A stretch of 64,000 nucleotides of DNA from Bacillus mesophilus (GCF_011008845.1 NZ_JAAIWM010000007.1:1-64000); one strand, 5' to 3'. Shown: positions 52,131 to 62,089, numbered from the stretch's first letter. Notes: generated from the letters alone by a model not told the origin. Numbers and translations are program-made.

Positions 52131-53186
52131 CTGTTGACGGTAGACAGGGAAGAAATTTGGGTTGTATTCTTTCTTGGCATAATATTCTTTCCAGCTAGTA
52201 ATGAGGTTGTTATACTTTTCTTCGTTATGAATCTTTTTTCCAATATAAAAGTCTAAGATCCCTTGTGAATTGAACCTCTTTTTGTATTGAAATAAGGAGT
52301 CGTCTCCGCTATAGCCTCCACCTAAGTGGAGTTTCTTGAATCGCTGCTTCATACCCCAAAGAGTAGCCTGATAGAATAATAGGTTATTCGCCCCGAGGTA
52401 CATATAGTCCTGATTTGAGCCGCCTAAATGGTAGTGGAGAAATTCGCCTTGATAAAAAAAGATGGCTGCAGCAATGGGCGTTTCTTGGTTATATACTATT
52501 GTAATCATTGAGTTGTTTGGAAAATGCTTAAAAAGCTGGTGAAAGTAATTGGAAGGAAAGTAGTAGTATTCTGAGGCATTATTTTTGTCCATCGTTTGAT
52601 AGTAGAGTTCTAAAAAGGTGGGTATTTCCGCTACAGCATCTGTTCCTTGTAGGATTCTCGTTGTTAAACCATTCTTTATTGCTTTTACAGTATTTCTGCG
52701 ATGATTTTTGTGTAAGTTCTTAAAAAAGTGGTCTTCATTTTGTTCAAGGTCAATATAAACAGTATCTCTAATATGGAGTACCTCCATACATGTTTCGTGG
52801 TGTACTTGGTTTTGGATTAATGGGTTAAAACGTACAAATTCTGTTATGATCTTTTCTTGTTTACAGTATTCTTCAAAGGCTTTTCTAAAACCTTCAACCA
52901 TTTCCTTTGATAGACTACCAAGAGGACCTCCATATCCGTAAGGAGTTATTATATCAAAGTACTTTTCATTCTTGTCTACAAACGGAAGTGATGAAAGTTC
53001 TCGTTTTAAAAAAGGATATACAATCTTTTCTCCAGCCTGTTCATATACAAATAGATAGGGTTCTCCGTCACCTAATTGTGTATATAATAGACAATAATCC
53101 AGTTCAAAATATAGGTCTGTTACTCCACAGTCTTTCAATTCTTTCTGCCATTTCTCTTTGTTTTTACTAGACAGTACGTAATGCAT
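52128..53186 (-). CDS. FemAB/GNAT-like acyltransferase
   Basis: The 352-residue protein has the FemAB-like pair of GNAT folds: LYFELDYCLLYTQLG, YGYGGPLGSLSKEMVEGFRKAF, VDLEQNEDHFFKNLHKNHRRNTVKA (the helix before the second fold), and HYHLGGSNQDYMYLGANNLLFYQ. Members transfer amino acids or acyl groups to amino sugars or peptidoglycan. GAGGTGACTTAA precedes the ATG, and the upstream gene ends in the adjoining TAA. Its presence at the end of the surface-polymer operon suggests it decorates that polymer. The stop codon comes from a dispersed repeat. Confidence 0.82.
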   Translation of the reverse strand: MHYVLSSKNKEKWQKELKDCGVTDLYFELDYCLLYTQLGDGEPYLFVYEQAGEKIVYPFLKRELSSLPFVDKNEKYFDIITPYGYGGPLGSLSKEMVEGFRKAFEEYCKQEKIITEFVRFNPLIQNQVHHETCMEVLHIRDTVYIDLEQNEDHFFKNLHKNHRRNTVKAIKNGLTTRILQGTDAVAEIPTFLELYYQTMDKNNASEYYYFPSNYFHQLFKHFPNNSMITIVYNQETPIAAAIFFYQGEFLHYHLGGSNQDYMYLGANNLLFYQATLWGMKQRFKKLHLGGGYSGDDSLFQYKKRFNSQGILDFYIGKKIHNEEKYNNLITSWKEYYAKKEYNPNFFPVYRQQ

Positions 53187-54968
53187 TTAAGTCACCTCAC
53201 TTTGGTTTTGGCCTAAGGCTGACTTTATAACATGAATGACCCGCTTTTGTTCTATAGTGGTTAAACTTGTTCCTGACGGTAAGCAAATTCCGTTTTTAAA
53301 TAAATGCTCGGCTACACTACCATTCTCCTGAATGGTAATAAAAGGTTTGTTTTTGTATACCGGTTGTAGATGCAATGGCTTCCAGACCGGTCTAGCCTCA
53401 ATATTTTGTTTTTGCATAGCTTCTAAGATTAAGTTGCGATTAATCTTGGTTAGCTTTTGATCGATGATCATACATGTCAGCCATTTTGTTGAGTAGGCAT
53501 CTGTCATTTCTGGCATAAATTCGATACCTTGAAACATGGATAATTCATTACAATACGTGTTAAAAATCTCTCTTTTTTTCTGAACCTTTTGGCTAAGTTT
53601 CGTTAGTTGACCTCTCCCTACAGCAGCAAGCAAATTACTTAATCGATAGTTATACCCTACCTCCTCATGCTGATAATGAACGGCAGGAAGACGTGCCTGA
53701 GAAGCTAGATATCTTGCCTTTTTTAGTGCTTCTAGGTTCTCTGATACCAGCATTCCTCCACCTGAGGTAGTAATAATTTTATTACCGTTAAAGGAGAATA
53801 CGCCAAACTCCCCAAATGTTCCACTTGGCTTTCCCTTATACGTAGCACCTAAAGATTCTGCTGCATCTTCAATGATTGGAACGTGATAGTAGTCGCAAAT
53901 CTCTTTGATTTCATCGTACTTGGCACATTGTCCATATAAATTGACGACAATGACAGCCTTAGGTAGTTTTCCATATTGACCCATACAGATCTCAAATGCT
54001 TTCCTTAGTGCTTGTGGGCACATATTCCAAGTATCTCGATCTGAATCAATAAAAATAGGCTCAGCTCCCTGATACAAAATTGGATTTGCACTGGCTACAA
54101 ACGTTAGCGAAGAACAGAATACAAGATCTCCAGGACCTACATCTAGCAATCTTAAAGCAAGATGCAGTGCGGCTGTTCCAGAACTGGTTGCCACAGCTCC
54201 CTTACTACCAATCATCTCTGCAAATTCCTTTTCAAACAAATCAACATGTGGACCTAATGGGGCAATCCAATTGGAATCAAACGCTTCTATTAAAAGATTC
54301 CTTTCCACCTCTCCCATATCAGGTGGTGATAGAAATATGGGTGTATTTTGTTTACGATCGTCTTCGTTATTCCCTGTAAAAAAGGGCATATTGACATGTC
54401 CAGGTGATTGAACATCTCTAGTTGATACTACTTTTTTTAGCGTGAACATCATAATTTTTAGGTCAAGATACAAGGAGCAATGATCTACATACCAAACATC
54501 CAGCTTAAATTTTTGATCCCATGAAATGGCATTTCGACCATTCACCTGTGCCCACCCTGTCAATCCAGGCTTCATTTCATGCCGACGTTTTTGAAACGAG
54601 TTATATAAAGGAAGGTACTCCATCATTAAGGGTCTGGGGCCTATTAGACTCATTTCTCCCTTTATTACATTGATCAGCTGTGGTAATTCATCTACACTAT
54701 ATTTCCTGAGGAGCTGACCGATCTTTGTTACTCTCTTCTCATCAGATACTAACTGTCCCGCTTCATCCGTCCCATTCGTCATCGTCCTAAACTTATAGAT
54801 TTCAAATGGTTGCCCCTGCAGCCCTGGTCGTTTTTGCCTAAACAAAATGGGACTACCTAGTGTAAGTTTAACTACAATCGCTACCGCCATCATGACAGGA
54901 GAAAACAGTATTAATAGACAAATTGAAAAGAAGAGATCGAACAAACGTTTATACAGGTTTACATACAT
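53187..54968 (-). CDS. Fusion of a polyprenyl-phosphate sugar transferase and a DegT aminotransferase
   Basis: The start at 54968 follows AAGGTGGAG; a frame to 55022 lacks one. Residues about 1-200 are a PglC/EpsL-type sugar transferase: one membrane helix, KRPGLQGQPFEIYKFRTM, VDELPQLINVIKGEMSLIGPRPL and MKPGLTGWAQVNGRN. Residues about 215-593 are a DegT/DnrJ aminotransferase (EpsN/PglE-type) with TSSGTAALHLALR and the PLP lysine in FSFNGNKIITTSGGG. Normally these are separate genes. Together they would make the 4-amino sugar and load the first sugar on the lipid carrier. The bacillosamine-type role is inferred. Confidence 0.9.
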   Translation of the reverse strand: MYVNLYKRLFDLFFSICLLILFSPVMMAVAIVVKLTLGSPILFRQKRPGLQGQPFEIYKFRTMTNGTDEAGQLVSDEKRVTKIGQLLRKYSVDELPQLINVIKGEMSLIGPRPLMMEYLPLYNSFQKRRHEMKPGLTGWAQVNGRNAISWDQKFKLDVWYVDHCSLYLDLKIMMFTLKKVVSTRDVQSPGHVNMPFFTGNNEDDRKQNTPIFLSPPDMGEVERNLLIEAFDSNWIAPLGPHVDLFEKEFAEMIGSKGAVATSSGTAALHLALRLLDVGPGDLVFCSSLTFVASANPILYQGAEPIFIDSDRDTWNMCPQALRKAFEICMGQYGKLPKAVIVVNLYGQCAKYDEIKEICDYYHVPIIEDAAESLGATYKGKPSGTFGEFGVFSFNGNKIITTSGGGMLVSENLEALKKARYLASQARLPAVHYQHEEVGYNYRLSNLLAAVGRGQLTKLSQKVQKKREIFNTYCNELSMFQGIEFMPEMTDAYSTKWLTCMIIDQKLTKINRNLILEAMQKQNIEARPVWKPLHLQPVYKNKPFITIQENGSVAEHLFKNGICLPSGTSLTTIEQKRVIHVIKSALGQNQSEVT

Positions 54969-54984
54969 GTTTAACTCCACCTTA

Positions 54985-55725
54985 CTAGTTATTCTCTGAT
55001 CGTCTTTGCTCCAGTGGAACATCTCTTATTTTTTTCGCAGGCACTCCCATTACGAGTTCTCCTTTTTTCACGTCTCTTGTCACAATACTGCCTGCCGCAA
55101 CAACCCCTTCTTCCTCAATAATGATTCCCGGAAGGATGACGGCATTTGCTCCAACTCTACCTCCATTTTCAATGGTAACTCCCTTTATTTTCTTTAAACG
55201 CTCCTTTGTTCGTCCCATAAATTGATCATTCGTTGTTACGACACAAGGAGCAATAAACACATGATTCTTCAGCACCGAATAGGCCGTAATATAGCTATTT
55301 GTCTCTAACTTGCAATATTGTCCAATTGAGCAGTGATTCTCAATGGCTACCCCTCGCCCCACAATCGTTCCTTTACCAACTGTAACGCCTTCCCGGATGG
55401 TTGCTAAATCAGCAATATATACCTCTTCTTCAATAACAGAATCCTGATAAATAATAGATGAAGATCCAATAATCACCTCATTCCCAATCTTAGTAGGAGA
55501 GGATTTCTCAGATACATTTAAAATGGAATTCTTGGCTTTAACCGGTTTTTTTCCGATAATGACATGATCCTGAATGACTACATCATTTCCAATGATGGTG
55601 CCAGAATAGATAATGACATGATGGCCGATCACGACATTCTCACCTATTTGCACACCTTCTTCAATGACGACATTTTGCCCTTTCTTATACACTGAGTGTT
55701 GTTCACCTTGTGAATGTTGACTCAT
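54985..55725 (-). CDS. Left-handed beta-helix acetyltransferase (hexapeptide repeat)
   Basis: The 246-residue protein is built of hexapeptide repeats from about residue 15 to 215 (VVIEEGVQIGENVVIG, TIIGNDVVIQDHVIIG, and IIIEEEGVVAAGSIVTRDVKKG). It ends with VMGVPAKKIRDV, the common end of WbbJ/WxcM-like transferases. No N-terminal Rossmann domain of PglD type is present. It probably acetylates an amino sugar made by the fused aminotransferase next to it. It overlaps the upstream glycosyltransferase by four bases (ATGA). Confidence 0.9.
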   Translation of the reverse strand: MSQHSQGEQHSVYKKGQNVVIEEGVQIGENVVIGHHVIIYSGTIIGNDVVIQDHVIIGKKPVKAKNSILNVSEKSSPTKIGNEVIIGSSSIIYQDSVIEEEVYIADLATIREGVTVGKGTIVGRGVAIENHCSIGQYCKLETNSYITAYSVLKNHVFIAPCVVTTNDQFMGRTKERLKKIKGVTIENGGRVGANAVILPGIIIEEEGVVAAGSIVTRDVKKGELVMGVPAKKIRDVPLEQRRSENN

Positions 55726-56975
55726 CCTTTCCCCTCCAGTTCAATAGTTGATGTCTCTTTGAAGGTATCAATTAATTTTGTTGATAGCACATCCCAAGAA
55801 TGATGATCTTCTACAAAATGACGGGCATTTTCACCCAACTCTTTACGCTTTTCTTCATCTTTATAGAGAGTTAAAATAGCTTCTGACATCTCTTCAGCTG
55901 AACGTACAATGACACCTCCGCCTGATTGTTCGATATGATACTCACCTCTGTTACTTAAAAGGACCGTTGGCAAACTTGCCGCCATATAATCGTATTGCTT
56001 ATTAAAGCTAATTCCCCATTTATAAAGCTCAGCGTCCTTCAAACTAATAAGCCCTACATCCGCCCGCTGTAAAAGCGTAGGTATATGCTCTTTTAGTAGG
56101 GAAGGTAAAAAAGTCACATTATCTAACTCAAACTTCTCTTTCATTTTCATGAGTTTTTCTTTTTCTGGTCCATTACCTACTAATAGGAAATGGATAGATT
56201 CATTTTTTTCTTTCATCTCATTAGCTGTCCAAAGGATCGAATCTAAATAATCGGAAATACCATGTGAGCCAGTATAAATGGCAATAAATCTATCTTTAAG
56301 ATGTTGTAAGGTTTCCTCTACTTCTAGTGGAAGGTCACAAGGTGTTGTTGAACGAAACCTTGATAGGTCTACTCCATTAGGCAAGAATAGGACTTTATTT
56401 TCATCAATTCCTTTTCCTTTTACATAATCTGGGGCTTTATGAAATAAGACAATAATTTTTTGTGCTCTTTTATATAGGAATGTTTCTAGCTTCCCTAAAG
56501 CCATCACAACTGGGTGATATTTTGAAACCTTCCCGATATCAATTAATGTTTGTGGCCAAAGATCTCTTTCTTCAAAATAGAAGTGGGCCCGTTTTTTCTT
56601 TGCTAAAACATAGGCGATTACTGGAGCAAGTGGATGCATTAAGGACCCGATGATCATATCAGGTTGTTCTTTCAATTTCTTTGCATAGTGATAAGCCCTA
56701 AAAGAATAATCTAGAATGTTTTTGACTCTTTTCCAGTCATTCCTGTCGTATACTTCCGTTTTAATCCAGACAAATCTAATTCCGTCATGCACTTCAACTT
56801 TTACCTTTTCACGATTGATAATTCTAGTATCTTCACTTGCTTGATGAGCAAAAGATGACGCAAATATAGTAACTTGATAACCTTTTTTAACAAGTTCTTT
56901 TGCTAGATCATAATGCCGGGTTCCCCCACTAGACATCGGGCCATTACTGTAATGATTAAAGATCCATATATTCAT
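55722..56975 (-). CDS. Glycosyltransferase family 4
   Basis: I start at 56975 (MNIWIFNHYSNGPMSSGG) because it gives a four-base ATGA overlap with the WbqC gene; the ATG at 56996 would add seven residues. The 417-residue GT-B protein has a Gly-rich N-terminal loop, FLPNGVDLSRF, IYTGSHGISDYLDSI, and the C-terminal E-x7-E-like region in NKQYDYMAASLPTVLLSNRGE. It resembles WcaI-type transferases. The sugar donor is unknown. Confidence 0.9.
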   Translation of the reverse strand: MNIWIFNHYSNGPMSSGGTRHYDLAKELVKKGYQVTIFASSFAHQASEDTRIINREKVKVEVHDGIRFVWIKTEVYDRNDWKRVKNILDYSFRAYHYAKKLKEQPDMIIGSLMHPLAPVIAYVLAKKKRAHFYFEERDLWPQTLIDIGKVSKYHPVVMALGKLETFLYKRAQKIIVLFHKAPDYVKGKGIDENKVLFLPNGVDLSRFRSTTPCDLPLEVEETLQHLKDRFIAIYTGSHGISDYLDSILWTANEMKEKNESIHFLLVGNGPEKEKLMKMKEKFELDNVTFLPSLLKEHIPTLLQRADVGLISLKDAELYKWGISFNKQYDYMAASLPTVLLSNRGEYHIEQSGGGVIVRSAEEMSEAILTLYKDEEKRKELGENARHFVEDHHSWDVLSTKLIDTFKETSTIELEGKG

Positions 56976-57661
56976 AGACTCTTCAACCCTTTCCATATGG
57001 AGAGATCTTGAACATTAAATAGAAAATCCAGTGTACTCAAGCCTGCTGTGAACTCTCCGAATAGTTGAGGATACGGAAATGGCTGAAATGGATGATAGTC
57101 AATCTCTAAGCCACGGTCCTTAAAATAATGATCCTCGATATAATCTTTTCCTGTTGGACCAGAAAGGTAAGTGTCTCCCCCTATAGCTGTAACAAGCTCA
57201 GCTAAAAGTTCCGATCTAGTACCCTTTGCATGTAATGTTGATGCTTTTATTAATTCTGTAGTAATACCAAGTTCTTTTTTTATTAGCTCAATAGAGGGAA
57301 TGGTAAAGTCAATAAGATGGTCTATATGTTCCAGGTCATATAGCTGCTGAATTTTGGGGAACAAATCATTAAATTGTGGACTGTTTCCGTAAAAAAACTC
57401 TAGTGTTTTTACATGCTTAGACTTCCAGTCCTGATCATGACTTATTAAGACATCATGAGTAATCTGTGCAAAATTCCCTTTCACTTGAACAGGGACTGTA
57501 AGCCATTTTGTACCATGTGTTCCTTTAATTTTGACTCGATTTTGATAGCTTCGTTTACTATAAGGGACTTGGTCTAATAGAATCATGGTGTCAGAAGCAG
57601 CCATCTTCTCAAAAAAACCCATCCATGGAAACAAATTTGGCTGGTGAATGGACACAATCAT
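56972..57661 (-). CDS. WbqC-like family protein
   Basis: The 229-residue protein opens with VSIHQPNLFPWMGFFEKMAASDTMILLDQVPYSKRSYQNR, the WbqC signature (a HQPNYFPWxGF motif). It continues with TKWLTVPV and a late LSGPTGKDYIED. WbqC proteins occur in O-antigen and surface polymer loci; their reaction is not established, though they often accompany glycan N-acylation genes. It overlaps PIG-L and the glycosyltransferase by four bases each, showing a tight operon. Confidence 0.9.
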   Translation of the reverse strand: MIVSIHQPNLFPWMGFFEKMAASDTMILLDQVPYSKRSYQNRVKIKGTHGTKWLTVPVQVKGNFAQITHDVLISHDQDWKSKHVKTLEFFYGNSPQFNDLFPKIQQLYDLEHIDHLIDFTIPSIELIKKELGITTELIKASTLHAKGTRSELLAELVTAIGGDTYLSGPTGKDYIEDHYFKDRGLEIDYHPFQPFPYPQLFGEFTAGLSTLDFLFNVQDLSIWKGLKSL

Positions 57662-58296
57662 ATAACCACCCTCAATACCTCATAGGATTCTGCCCATGTT
57701 TTTTTTATTTGAACTCCTCTAATTCTTGCAAGTCCATAAATGAATTCTTCATAAAAATAAGGTCTGCTTAGCTGAATTTGAGACTGATAGGATTGTAATG
57801 CCTTCCACTTTAAATCAATATGTCGTTCCTCCAATTCAACAAAGGCCTGTGATGAAAAGGATGTTTGATTCCAGGGTAGTTCATAACCAAGTACGGGGAT
57901 ATGTTTAAACACTCTTACCCCCTCATTATGAATAACGTTATGGTCTTGATGAACATCTTGAGAGCATGGTAGGCATACTAAATCAGGCTGAATTTCACCT
58001 CTTAATTTGACAATGTCTTCTAATATTTCCTGTCTTTTACATGAAAAATTTCGAACTTTATATGGTAACACCCTTGTATACTCTTCCTTCACCCCTAAAA
58101 CAGACATCGCTTGTTTAAATTCCTTACATAGTGTATCTGCTGCCAGATCTTCTGGAAGTGAATCTTCTGCAGACGAAAAAGCAACTACAAACACTTCCAC
58201 GCCTTCTTCTATCATTCTCGCGATGAGCCCACCGGCCCCAAGTTCTGCATCATCTGTATGTGGTGCTAATACTAGTAATCTATTTACCTTGAACAT
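57658..58296 (-). CDS. PIG-L family deacetylase
   Basis: The 212-residue LmbE-like protein has the metal motif LAPHTDDAELGAGG near the N-terminus and CSQDVHQDHNVIH mid-protein for the other metal ligands. Members remove N-acetyl groups from amino sugars with zinc. Here it would expose an amine on a nucleotide sugar or glycan that FemAB- or acetyltransferase-type partners could then re-acylate. That chain is inference. AAGGAGGGAG supports the start. Confidence 0.9.
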   Translation of the reverse strand: MFKVNRLLVLAPHTDDAELGAGGLIARMIEEGVEVFVVAFSSAEDSLPEDLAADTLCKEFKQAMSVLGVKEEYTRVLPYKVRNFSCKRQEILEDIVKLRGEIQPDLVCLPCSQDVHQDHNVIHNEGVRVFKHIPVLGYELPWNQTSFSSQAFVELEERHIDLKWKALQSYQSQIQLSRPYFYEEFIYGLARIRGVQIKKTWAESYEVLRVVI

Positions 58297-58331
58297 AACA
58301 TTGTGTCTCCCTCCTTATGAATGAATGCTCT

Positions 58332-59423
58332 TCATAATTGTTCATACACTCTCTTTAGCTTTGTACTCTCTGCTTCCCAGTTATATCGGGTTTGAACTGC
58401 CTCTCTGCCATTCTTCCCCATTTCTTTAGCCTCTTCAGGATGATCCACCAACCACTGTATCGCACTAGATACTGCGTTAGTATCGAATGGATCCACACAA
58501 ACACCACATTTTCCACCTTCCACGATTTCTACTAATAAAGGAAAATTAGATGAAATAACGGGAATGCCTGAAGCCATATATTCAAAAATCTTAATCGGTA
58601 ATGAGTGTATATAGGCTGGTGTCGGATGACCCAAATATAATCCTGCAACAGATTGTCTCAAGATAGCCCTTATTCCTTCACGATCTAAATACCCAAGTTC
58701 CACTACCTTTGGCCAACCAGGAAGCTGCTTCATCTTATTGCGAAGTTCCTTTTCTTCAAAAGAACCTGCAAGTAATAAGCATGAATCAGCTTTTTCAATA
58801 GATTGAATCATTTCCTCAATACCACGTGTTCTTGATAATCCACCGATATAGCAGACTGCTACTCCCTTTTCACCGAGAATCTCTTCATCTTCTCTAAATT
58901 CTTCATGCATTGGATAGTTACAAACGGTTACTACATTTTTAGCCATTTTTTCAAACCTCTTTGAGATATGAGGCGTTGCCGTAATAACTGCATCAAAGCA
59001 CCTAACACTCGTGTTTTCCACCCATTCTGCCCCAATTGAAATAAGTGTTCTTAACGACCGATTAATCCAATGCTTTGATAGTATTTGCCTAGGAACATCT
59101 TCATGGACATCATATATGACCTTTTTCCCTTTTGCCTTTAAAAGGAGTCCCACTATAATTAGCTCTGGATCATGAAAGTGATAAATATCGGCATTCACCT
59201 TCAAGGCTTTACGATATACTTCGAAAATAGTTTTAAACAAACGATCTCTTCGACTTGCTGGTGTACTGATTGAGACAATCTTAACTCCATTTATGACTGT
59301 ATCCTGATCATGCTGAACAATAAAATAAACATCATGACCCATGTTTTTTAAACTTAAAGCTTCTTTATAAAAGATTCTTGTATCATCGATTGAGTGAACG
59401 GATGTTAAAATACAAACCTTCAT
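58332..59423 (-). CDS. Glycosyltransferase family 4
   Basis: The 363-residue GT-B enzyme has VCILTSVHSIDDTRIFYKEA, HFHDPELIIVG, YDVHEDVPRQIL, CYIGGLSRTRGIEEM, and FEYMASGIPVISSNFP with the catalytic Glu region. It is typical of wall-polymer transferases that use nucleotide sugars. The ribosome site is weak, and the gene starts four bases after the polymerase gene stops, so it probably depends on coupling. Confidence 0.9.
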   Translation of the reverse strand: MKVCILTSVHSIDDTRIFYKEALSLKNMGHDVYFIVQHDQDTVINGVKIVSISTPASRRDRLFKTIFEVYRKALKVNADIYHFHDPELIIVGLLLKAKGKKVIYDVHEDVPRQILSKHWINRSLRTLISIGAEWVENTSVRCFDAVITATPHISKRFEKMAKNVVTVCNYPMHEEFREDEEILGEKGVAVCYIGGLSRTRGIEEMIQSIEKADSCLLLAGSFEEKELRNKMKQLPGWPKVVELGYLDREGIRAILRQSVAGLYLGHPTPAYIHSLPIKIFEYMASGIPVISSNFPLLVEIVEGGKCGVCVDPFDTNAVSSAIQWLVDHPEEAKEMGKNGREAVQTRYNWEAESTKLKRVYEQL

Positions 59424-59427
59424 CTTC

Positions 59428-60666
59428 TTACACAGCCTTTCTATTCATACAGCACAGCAATCCCAACATGGCAAAAAACAATCTGTTATCCGGAAGGTCT
59501 CCGCTGACAAGTACATTAAAAAAAGAACTGACAAACATCATGATCATCATTAGATTTACCTTATTCTCATTAACCTTTTGAATAGAAAACAGGTGTCTTG
59601 TTGAAAGAATCAGCAACATCGATAGAAGGATTAGTCCAATAAGACCTAACTCAGAAGCGACTTCTAAAAAGATATTGTGGGGATAATTACGGATGTCTTC
59701 TCCTTCATGAAGAATGGGCCATGAGCCAATCCCATTTCCAAAGATCGGCTGCTTCATCCAGTAGACGATCGAATCCCAATAATAGCTAGACCTTACTCCT
59801 GCTGAGGTCACATCTTCACCTTCGAAAAATGACATTAACCTTGATAAAGTAATCAGTGGTTGATTGGTAAGGATTAGATATACAATTGTACTGATCAGTA
59901 GAAAGATGATAACAAGTGCTGTTAGAGCATAGCTTTTCATCTTAATTTGATTTTTTTGAATGGTTAGTGAGTAAAATAGTGGTACGAGTAAGGCTAAAAA
60001 TGTTCCTATTAATGGTCCACGTCCACCCAATACTAGCAAAGAAGATAGCATAGAAATATACACTATTAAACTCGTTAATTTTTTAACCACACTATTGGCA
60101 TAAAAGAGCATGTAACCTGAACAAATAATGGCTCCTAGGCTTATAAGTTGACCTGTTCCCAAATAACTACTGCCCATTACATTTACAAAGCCAGCACGAT
60201 CTGAATGAACATACACTATGCCTACCTGAGCTGCAAACCAAGCTCCTAATATAAAGGTCAACTGCAGAAAACGTTTGATTCTTCCAGAGGATGAAGCAAT
60301 AATGACACTTGTTGAGAAAATGGATAGAAAGACTGTACTTGACATAAAAAGCACTTTCTCAGATGCATACACGCTACTAGGTGACCATAACAAACTAACT
60401 ATCATATAGGTAAGAAAGAGAATGTAGAGGCCATTAACAGATCCGGCATGACGATCCATTAACCAGTTTCTTTTTAGGCCTAGTATATAAAAACAGTAAA
60501 CACTACTAAGACCGAAAAAAAATAAGGTTAGGTCCAAAGGGATGATCGAACTTATAAAAGGGTCTCCTTTATACAAACCGGCAAATAAGAATAAAATAAA
60601 CACAGCTTCAAATGAAAAAAAACTTCTAATAAAAGAGGTAATCCTTAATAAGTTGTTCTTTTTCAT
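59428..60666 (-). CDS. O-antigen ligase/polymerase family (Wzy-like) membrane protein
   Basis: I start at 60666 behind AGGTGGGGG; the frame extends to 60717. The 412-residue protein has about 11 membrane helices and the Wzy_C loop (IFGNGIGSWPILHEGEDIRNYPHNIFLEVASELG), where the Arg and the Pro-His-Asn-Ile motif are diagnostic. It joins or polymerises lipid-linked glycan units outside the membrane. It sits between the sugar dehydrogenase and glycosyltransferase genes. Confidence 0.92.
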   Translation of the reverse strand: MKKNNLLRITSFIRSFFSFEAVFILFLFAGLYKGDPFISSIIPLDLTLFFFGLSSVYCFYILGLKRNWLMDRHAGSVNGLYILFLTYMIVSLLWSPSSVYASEKVLFMSSTVFLSIFSTSVIIASSSGRIKRFLQLTFILGAWFAAQVGIVYVHSDRAGFVNVMGSSYLGTGQLISLGAIICSGYMLFYANSVVKKLTSLIVYISMLSSLLVLGGRGPLIGTFLALLVPLFYSLTIQKNQIKMKSYALTALVIIFLLISTIVYLILTNQPLITLSRLMSFFEGEDVTSAGVRSSYYWDSIVYWMKQPIFGNGIGSWPILHEGEDIRNYPHNIFLEVASELGLIGLILLSMLLILSTRHLFSIQKVNENKVNLMMIMMFVSSFFNVLVSGDLPDNRLFFAMLGLLCCMNRKAV

Positions 60667-60751
60667 TTGATCCCCCACCTTGCGACCTAGTTCTGTTATC
60701 ATATTCCCTAATGTCAAATTCCGTTTCCATATTTTAGAAATAAACCATTTC

Positions 60752-62089
60752 TTATAATCTATAATATTTAGCTGCTATGTCTTTATCTTTTAATGCATTT
60801 CTTGTATCTAAGATGATCCTTGCTTTAGCTGCGATAGCGTCATAGTCAAACTTACTATGATCCGTCGTAATCACTACAATATCTGCGTTTTGTAGATTCT
60901 CTTCGGTAACAGGGGTTGTTTTATATTGTTGGTTCCCATCCCCCCATGTATCAACATAAGGATCACTGCTTATGATTGTCGCACCTCTATTACGTAAATG
61001 CTTCGCTATCAATAAGACAGGTGATTCTCTAACATCACTTATATCTTTTTTGTAGGTAACTCCCAGTAAATAGATGGTGGATCCTTTAATCGGTTTTCCT
61101 TCATCATTCAGTATCTTCCCAATTTTTTCTACCACAAAGTCTGGCATACTATTATTAATTTCTCCGGCTAATTCTATAAGTCTTGTATGATAATTATACT
61201 CACGTGCCTTCCATGTTAAATAAAAAGGGTCAATAGGAATACAGTGCCCTCCGATTCCTGGACCTGGATAAAATGGCATGAAACCATATGGCTTGGTGGC
61301 AGCTGCTTGAATAACCTCCCAGATGTTTAATCCCATCTTGTCACATAAAATCGCCATTTCATTAGCTAGCGCAATATTGATATTTCTAAACGTGTTTTCA
61401 TAGACTTTCTCCATCTCTGCAACAGCCGGACTTGACACTTCATGTACATCTCCTTCTAACACCATCCGATACAATGTTGCAGCTACCTTCGTACAAAGAG
61501 AAGTTACTCCCCCCACCACTTTCGGTGTATTTTTTGTATTAAATAATGCATTACCGGGATCAATACGTTCTGGGGAATAGGCTAGAAAGAAGTCCTTCCC
61601 ACATTTGAGCCCTGACTTTTCTAATGTTGGCTTTAGCACTTCCTCTGTCGTTCCTGGGTATGTGGTACTTTCTAAGACAATTAATATCCCTGGGTGCAAA
61701 TTCTTCTGTATTTGCTCTGTGGAAAATTGTACATAGCTTAAATCTGGCTGTTTGTAGATATCTAAGGGAGTAGGGACACAGATTACTACTGCATCAACCT
61801 TTTTTATGAATGAATACTCTGAAGTTGCAATGATTCTTTTCTTGTCAACCATCTGTCTCAAATCCTCATCTGCAACATCTGATATATAATTTTCTCCCTT
61901 GTTGACCATATCGACCTTCTGCTGTTGAATATCAAACCCTATAACCTGAAACCCTGCTTTTGCCTTTTCGACAGCAAGTGGAAGGCCAACATACCCTAGT
62001 CCTACTACTCCAATTACTGCTTTCTTGGATTCAAATTTCTTGATTAACTGTTGAGCAAAGAGTGAGTCGTTGGAAGCTAATGAATCCAT
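60752..62089 (-). CDS. UDP-N-acetyl sugar 6-dehydrogenase (WbpA/WecC type)
   Basis: The 445-residue NAD enzyme has VIGVVGLGYVGLPLAVEKAKAGFQVIGFD, VPTPLD, ESTTYPGTTEEV, and the catalytic Cys in PGPGIGGHCIPIDPFYL. The C-terminal domain has GVTYKKDISDVRESP. It oxidises UDP-GlcNAc or ManNAc to the uronic acid. AGGAGGAAAATATATG fixes the start. With the downstream 3-dehydrogenase and aminotransferase it fits a diamino-uronic acid pathway of WbpA/WbpB/WbpE type. Confidence 0.92.
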   Translation of the reverse strand: MDSLASNDSLFAQQLIKKFESKKAVIGVVGLGYVGLPLAVEKAKAGFQVIGFDIQQQKVDMVNKGENYISDVADEDLRQMVDKKRIIATSEYSFIKKVDAVVICVPTPLDIYKQPDLSYVQFSTEQIQKNLHPGILIVLESTTYPGTTEEVLKPTLEKSGLKCGKDFFLAYSPERIDPGNALFNTKNTPKVVGGVTSLCTKVAATLYRMVLEGDVHEVSSPAVAEMEKVYENTFRNINIALANEMAILCDKMGLNIWEVIQAAATKPYGFMPFYPGPGIGGHCIPIDPFYLTWKAREYNYHTRLIELAGEINNSMPDFVVEKIGKILNDEGKPIKGSTIYLLGVTYKKDISDVRESPVLLIAKHLRNRGATIISSDPYVDTWGDGNQQYKTTPVTEENLQNADIVVITTDHSKFDYDAIAAKARIILDTRNALKDKDIAAKYYRL

